The notes beneath the pieces are model-generated. The model had not been told where the DNA came from and ran no database searches. It saw nothing but the letters and a program-made list of their open reading frames with translations. A program made the position numbers and the translations under genes. From Bacteroidota bacterium (GTDB taxonomy: Bacteria > Bacteroidota > Bacteroidia > Bacteroidales > Cfx3-03), in NCBI GenBank assembly GCA_013390605.1, contig JACAUB010000001.1, positions 1,809,788-1,855,439 of the forward strand: a stretch of DNA of 45,652 bases. Direction: 5' to 3'. This document shows positions 43,244 through 45,652 of the stretch, in pieces; position 1 is the stretch's first letter; the number at the start of each line of letters is the position of its first letter.

Positions 43244-44158
43244 ATGCTATTAAAAACCAATGCAATAACAGGTGCTATTGCCGTAAGTATGGCCGCTATT
43301 TTATGGGGACTCGACGGTATCGTTTTAACCCCAAGGCTCTATAATCTGAATATAACCTATGTAGTTTTTGTAGTACATTGTATTCCTTTTCTTTTGTTAA
43401 ATCTTGTTTGCTACAAGTCGTATAAGGAGTTAAAGACATTTACAAAATACGATTTTCTCTTTTTCTTTCTGGTTGCTTTATTTGGTGGGGCATTGGGAAC
43501 ACTGGCTATTGTAAAAGCACTTTTTTTGGTAAACTTTCAGAGTCTTACGGTTGTGGTATTGCTACAAAAGTTGCAACCTGTTTTTGCTATTACATTGGCT
43601 GCCATACTTTTGAAAGAGAGGGTGCATAAGGGTTTTGTTATTTGGGCAACTATCGCAATTATTGCTGGATATTTTCTGACATTTGGATTTCATCTGCCCG
43701 ATTTTATGTCAGGTTCCAATACAGGATTGGCAGCAGCATATTCGTTGGTCGCTGCCTTTATGTTTGGCAGTTCTACGGTATTAGGTAAAAAAGTGTTAAA
43801 TAAAGTAGATTTTATCTCTGCTACCTTTTTTCGATATGGTTTCACCACCCTTATCATGTTTGTGTTGGTGCTTTTTAATGGGCTCTTTGTTCAATTTAAA
43901 GTGACCACTCCAATGAACTGGACCATTTTTATAATTATTTCGTTTACTACCGGATCAGGAGCCCTCTTTTTATACTACTTTGGGCTACGAAAGGTAAAGG
44001 CAATGGTTGCAACCATCTGTGAGTTGTTCTTTCCTGTTTCGGCGATTTTATTTGATTACCTATTTAATCATCGTATTCTCTCCCCCATACAATGGATTAG
44101 TTCTATTGTTCTTTTAATTGCAATTATAAAACTTAGTATTCGTCCTGGGGTCGATTAA
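43244..44158 (+). CDS. EamA-family (DMT superfamily) transporter
   Basis: A 304-residue protein with ten membrane helices in two EamA repeats. Marks include ISMAAILWGLDGI-like opening (SMAAILWGLDGIVLTPRLYN), VVLLQKLQPVFAITLAAILL, KERVHKGFVIW, AAYSLVAAFMFGSSTVLGKK and TICELFFPVSAILFDYLF. DMT transporters usually export metabolites or amino acids; the substrate cannot be read. It ends the plus-strand cluster and has no adjacent terminator; the nearest hairpin is at 44635. Confidence 0.88.
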   Translation: MLLKTNAITGAIAVSMAAILWGLDGIVLTPRLYNLNITYVVFVVHCIPFLLLNLVCYKSYKELKTFTKYDFLFFFLVALFGGALGTLAIVKALFLVNFQSLTVVVLLQKLQPVFAITLAAILLKERVHKGFVIWATIAIIAGYFLTFGFHLPDFMSGSNTGLAAAYSLVAAFMFGSSTVLGKKVLNKVDFISATFFRYGFTTLIMFVLVLFNGLFVQFKVTTPMNWTIFIIISFTTGSGALFLYYFGLRKVKAMVATICELFFPVSAILFDYLFNHRILSPIQWISSIVLLIAIIKLSIRPGVD

Positions 44159-44634
44159 TTTTGCAATCTCTAAATGGGAAAAATAATTAGTTTATTGTAT
44201 CAAATTGAGAATTTTTATTTTTGTGTTTATAAGTAGTTTTTATTCAGATGTATATAATAATGTATTTGTTTTATATATGTTTATTGTTGCAGTTTAATGC
44301 TTTGTTTTAATCAGAAAGTCTTTTTTTTAGTGTTTTTTCATAAAAACAGTAAATAAAACACAGATTAATAGTATGTTAGTTAACTTAATACCCTGTTATT
44401 TTGTTTATTTTCTATTGTTATTTGATAAACAATATTTTTTATGATCTATAAATAATGTGTAATGGTCTGTTTAATAGTTGTTTAAATTAAAGTAATATGA
44501 GTGCTTAAATTGCTTCAATCTGTTGGATTTGCTATTTACAAAATAAAATGAATACTCTCAAAATGGGAAAAGCATAAACGTTATTTTTAATATTTGGCAT
44601 ACTTAAAATTGAACAAAAGAAATAACTATAAATG

Positions 44635-44662
44635 AAAAAAGACCCTGAATAGGGTCTTTTTT
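44635..44662. terminator. Bidirectional terminator
   Basis: A 12-base stem AAAAAAGACCCT with AGGGTCTTTTTT and a 4-base loop (GAAT). It has an A run on one side and a T run on the other, and can end both the EamA-side transcript and the sigma-factor transcript. Confidence 0.88.
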
Positions 44663-44669
44663 CTGGTCG

Positions 44670-44747
44670 TTAGTAAAAGAGAACCGATGGCCAGATCACA
44701 AACAGCCACCACAACCAACCATGACGGCCACCGGCCTCTTTTATAGG
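44670..44747 (-). other. GC-rich island with a Trp-rich minus-strand frame
   Basis: Directly after the sigma-factor stop (TAA TAA, same frame) the minus strand reads GRHGWLWWLFVIWPSVLFY to a TAA at 44670-44672, a plausible small membrane segment. No ATG precedes it; only a TTG could start it. On the plus strand the same bases encode a 19-residue frame from ATG 44687 (MARSQTATTTNHDGHRPLL) ending at 44746. Either could be a chance result of a GC-rich patch, so no gene is claimed. Confidence 0.3.
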
Positions 44748-44750
44748 TTA

Positions 44751-45257
44751 TTAGCTTTGGAAATCTTTTAATGAATCCATTAATTTTTTACGGGTAAAGA
44801 ATATTCTACTTTTTACTGTACCAATAGAAATGTTTAGTTTATCAGCTATTTCCTTGTATTTGAAGCCTGCATTGTGCATTTCAAAAGGTAAACGCTGTAC
44901 TTCGTCAAGACGAGAGATATCTTTTTGGATTTCCTTATAATGGTAATCACTATCTGGTGCAGGAAATTCTGATTTACGAGGGATATTGAGGTAAAATAAA
45001 TCTTCTGTGTTGTCAACTATTGTGCTGGCTTTCTGATTTCTACGATAATTGTTTATGAAAGTATTCTTCATTATCGTGAAAGTCCATGCTTTTAGATTTG
45101 TATCATCAGCAAACTTATCACGGTTTACAAGTGCCTTTAAATATGTATCTTGAATTAAATCTTTTGCTTCTTCTTTATCGTTAGTTAGCGATTTAGCAAA
45201 GTACTGCAGATTGCTTTGCAGATTCATCAACTTCGTATTGAATTCAATTGCTGTCAT
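44751..45257 (-). CDS. RNA polymerase ECF-type sigma factor
   Basis: A 168-residue sigma-70-family factor. Region 2 includes LTNDKEEAKDLIQDTYLKAL and LKAWTFTIMKNTFINNYRRN; region 4 includes LDEVQRLPFEMHNAGFKYKE and IADKLNISIGTVKSRIFFTR. The linker is short, as in ECF factors. No anti-sigma gene or FecR-like partner lies next to it within the window, so it does not look like a SusC-linked iron or glycan sigma. It is a single gene ending at a bidirectional terminator. The genes it controls are unknown. Confidence 0.93.
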   Translation of the reverse strand: MTAIEFNTKLMNLQSNLQYFAKSLTNDKEEAKDLIQDTYLKALVNRDKFADDTNLKAWTFTIMKNTFINNYRRNQKASTIVDNTEDLFYLNIPRKSEFPAPDSDYHYKEIQKDISRLDEVQRLPFEMHNAGFKYKEIADKLNISIGTVKSRIFFTRKKLMDSLKDFQS

Positions 45258-45652
45258 GGCGATTCTGTTTTAAGGTTTATGCTTTCATGTTAAACAAAAA
45301 GCGTGCAATAATTTGCAAATATATAAAAATAAATAAGAATAAATCTAAATAAAGATTAAAAAGATTGAATAATAGTGTGTTTGTGATTGATAATTAGTGA
45401 AGTATAATTTAGATTTAATAAAAAGAGTTTATTAAATTAACATTAAGATTAGACAAAGTTAAAGTGAGAATAGTTTTCTTAAATGAGTATTCAGAAAATA
45501 AGAAACATTGAAAGAGGGTAATTTAGTATTCGTCTATTTTATAGTATAGAAAATATAATGCCAAATTATACTTTTAGGTAAATGATTCTGATTTGAAAAA
45601 AATGAAATTATTATACCGTGAAATCCATAGGGGAAAAGACTAATGAATATTA
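45258..45652. other. Upstream region of the sigma gene, window end
   Basis: 395 bases of AT-rich sequence to the window end. It holds a -7-like box for the sigma gene at 45316-45323. No gene start, repeat or RNA was seen in the rest. Confidence 0.5.
45316..45323 (-). promoter_or_regulatory. -7 box of the sigma-factor gene
   Basis: On the minus strand TATATTTG followed by CA, an exact fit to TAnnTTTG, 58 bases before the sigma ATG. No -33 TTTG at the usual spacing was found. Confidence 0.45.

Larger units (their letters stand above)
44159..44750. other. AT-rich intergenic region with terminator and GC-rich island
   Basis: 592 bases. From 44159 to 44630 the sequence is very AT-rich, and I see no gene or RNA. 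A bidirectional terminator follows at 44635-44662. Between it and the sigma-factor stop is an unusual GC-rich island (about 44680-44738) described with the mini-ORF entry. Confidence 0.55.

Noticed and set aside
44751..45257. ECF sigma factor as regulator of the SusC/D locus through an anti-sigma factor.
   Set aside because: No FecR-like anti-sigma gene is adjacent, the SusC protein lacks an STN signalling domain, and the locus is 25 kb away with its own Y_Y_Y regulator.

Overview
The window looks like a chromosome segment of a Bacteroidota bacterium. The signs are low GC, SusC/SusD outer-membrane uptake proteins, a Y_Y_Y/propeller transmembrane regulator, a PorT-like type IX secretion gene beside ubiE, and several upstream sequences that fit the Bacteroidota promoter form TTTG-N18-20-TAnnTTTG. 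Genes have little Shine-Dalgarno sequence. Family resemblances suggest the Sphingobacteriales/Chitinophagales side of the phylum, but the genus cannot be fixed by reading alone.

Layout. (1) 1-3445: a partial and two complete TlpA-like thioredoxin proteins in tandem. (2) 3446-5143: a short broken reading frame, then three small minus-strand envelope genes (DUF805, a small lipoprotein, RDD). (3) 5505-19527: a polysaccharide utilisation locus (PUL): membrane-spanning regulator, SusC, SusD, a LamG lipoprotein, two GH144 enzymes (one lipoprotein, one periplasmic) and a GH3 beta-glucosidase. GH144 is the endo-beta-1,2-glucanase family, so beta-1,2-glucan is the best substrate guess: bind and cut at the surface, import through SusC/D, cut again in the periplasm, and finish with GH3. 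(4) 19528-20898: gene-poor, with a 150-base imperfect palindrome. (5) 20899-31445: accessory genes, mostly single units: an ICMT-like methyltransferase, a ferredoxin-nitroreductase fusion, DUF4855, an AraC/GyrI regulator, an EFR1-type flavodoxin-ferredoxin with a membrane tail, YdeI-like, ABM-like and an M1-like metallopeptidase. Gene remnants lie between them. (6) 31758-33636: a FabF-type ketosynthase and a TetR regulator, with an identical 21-base palindromic site upstream of each. (7) 33843-34951: panB, a shared terminator and two tRNA-Glu genes. (8) 35063-41410: a minus-strand block that includes the likely operon aspartate aminotransferase - heptose kinase - ubiE - porT - COG2509 flavoprotein. 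(9) 41554-44158: a divergent plus-strand cluster ending in an EamA transporter. (10) 44751-45257: an ECF sigma factor.

The most interesting items are the putative beta-1,2-glucan PUL with its internal hairpin whose right arm can also pair with the next gene's start codon, the base-composition mosaic of the GH3 gene, the twin TetR operators, and the long palindrome at 20042-20191. All domain calls come from reading sequence; none was checked by a database search.
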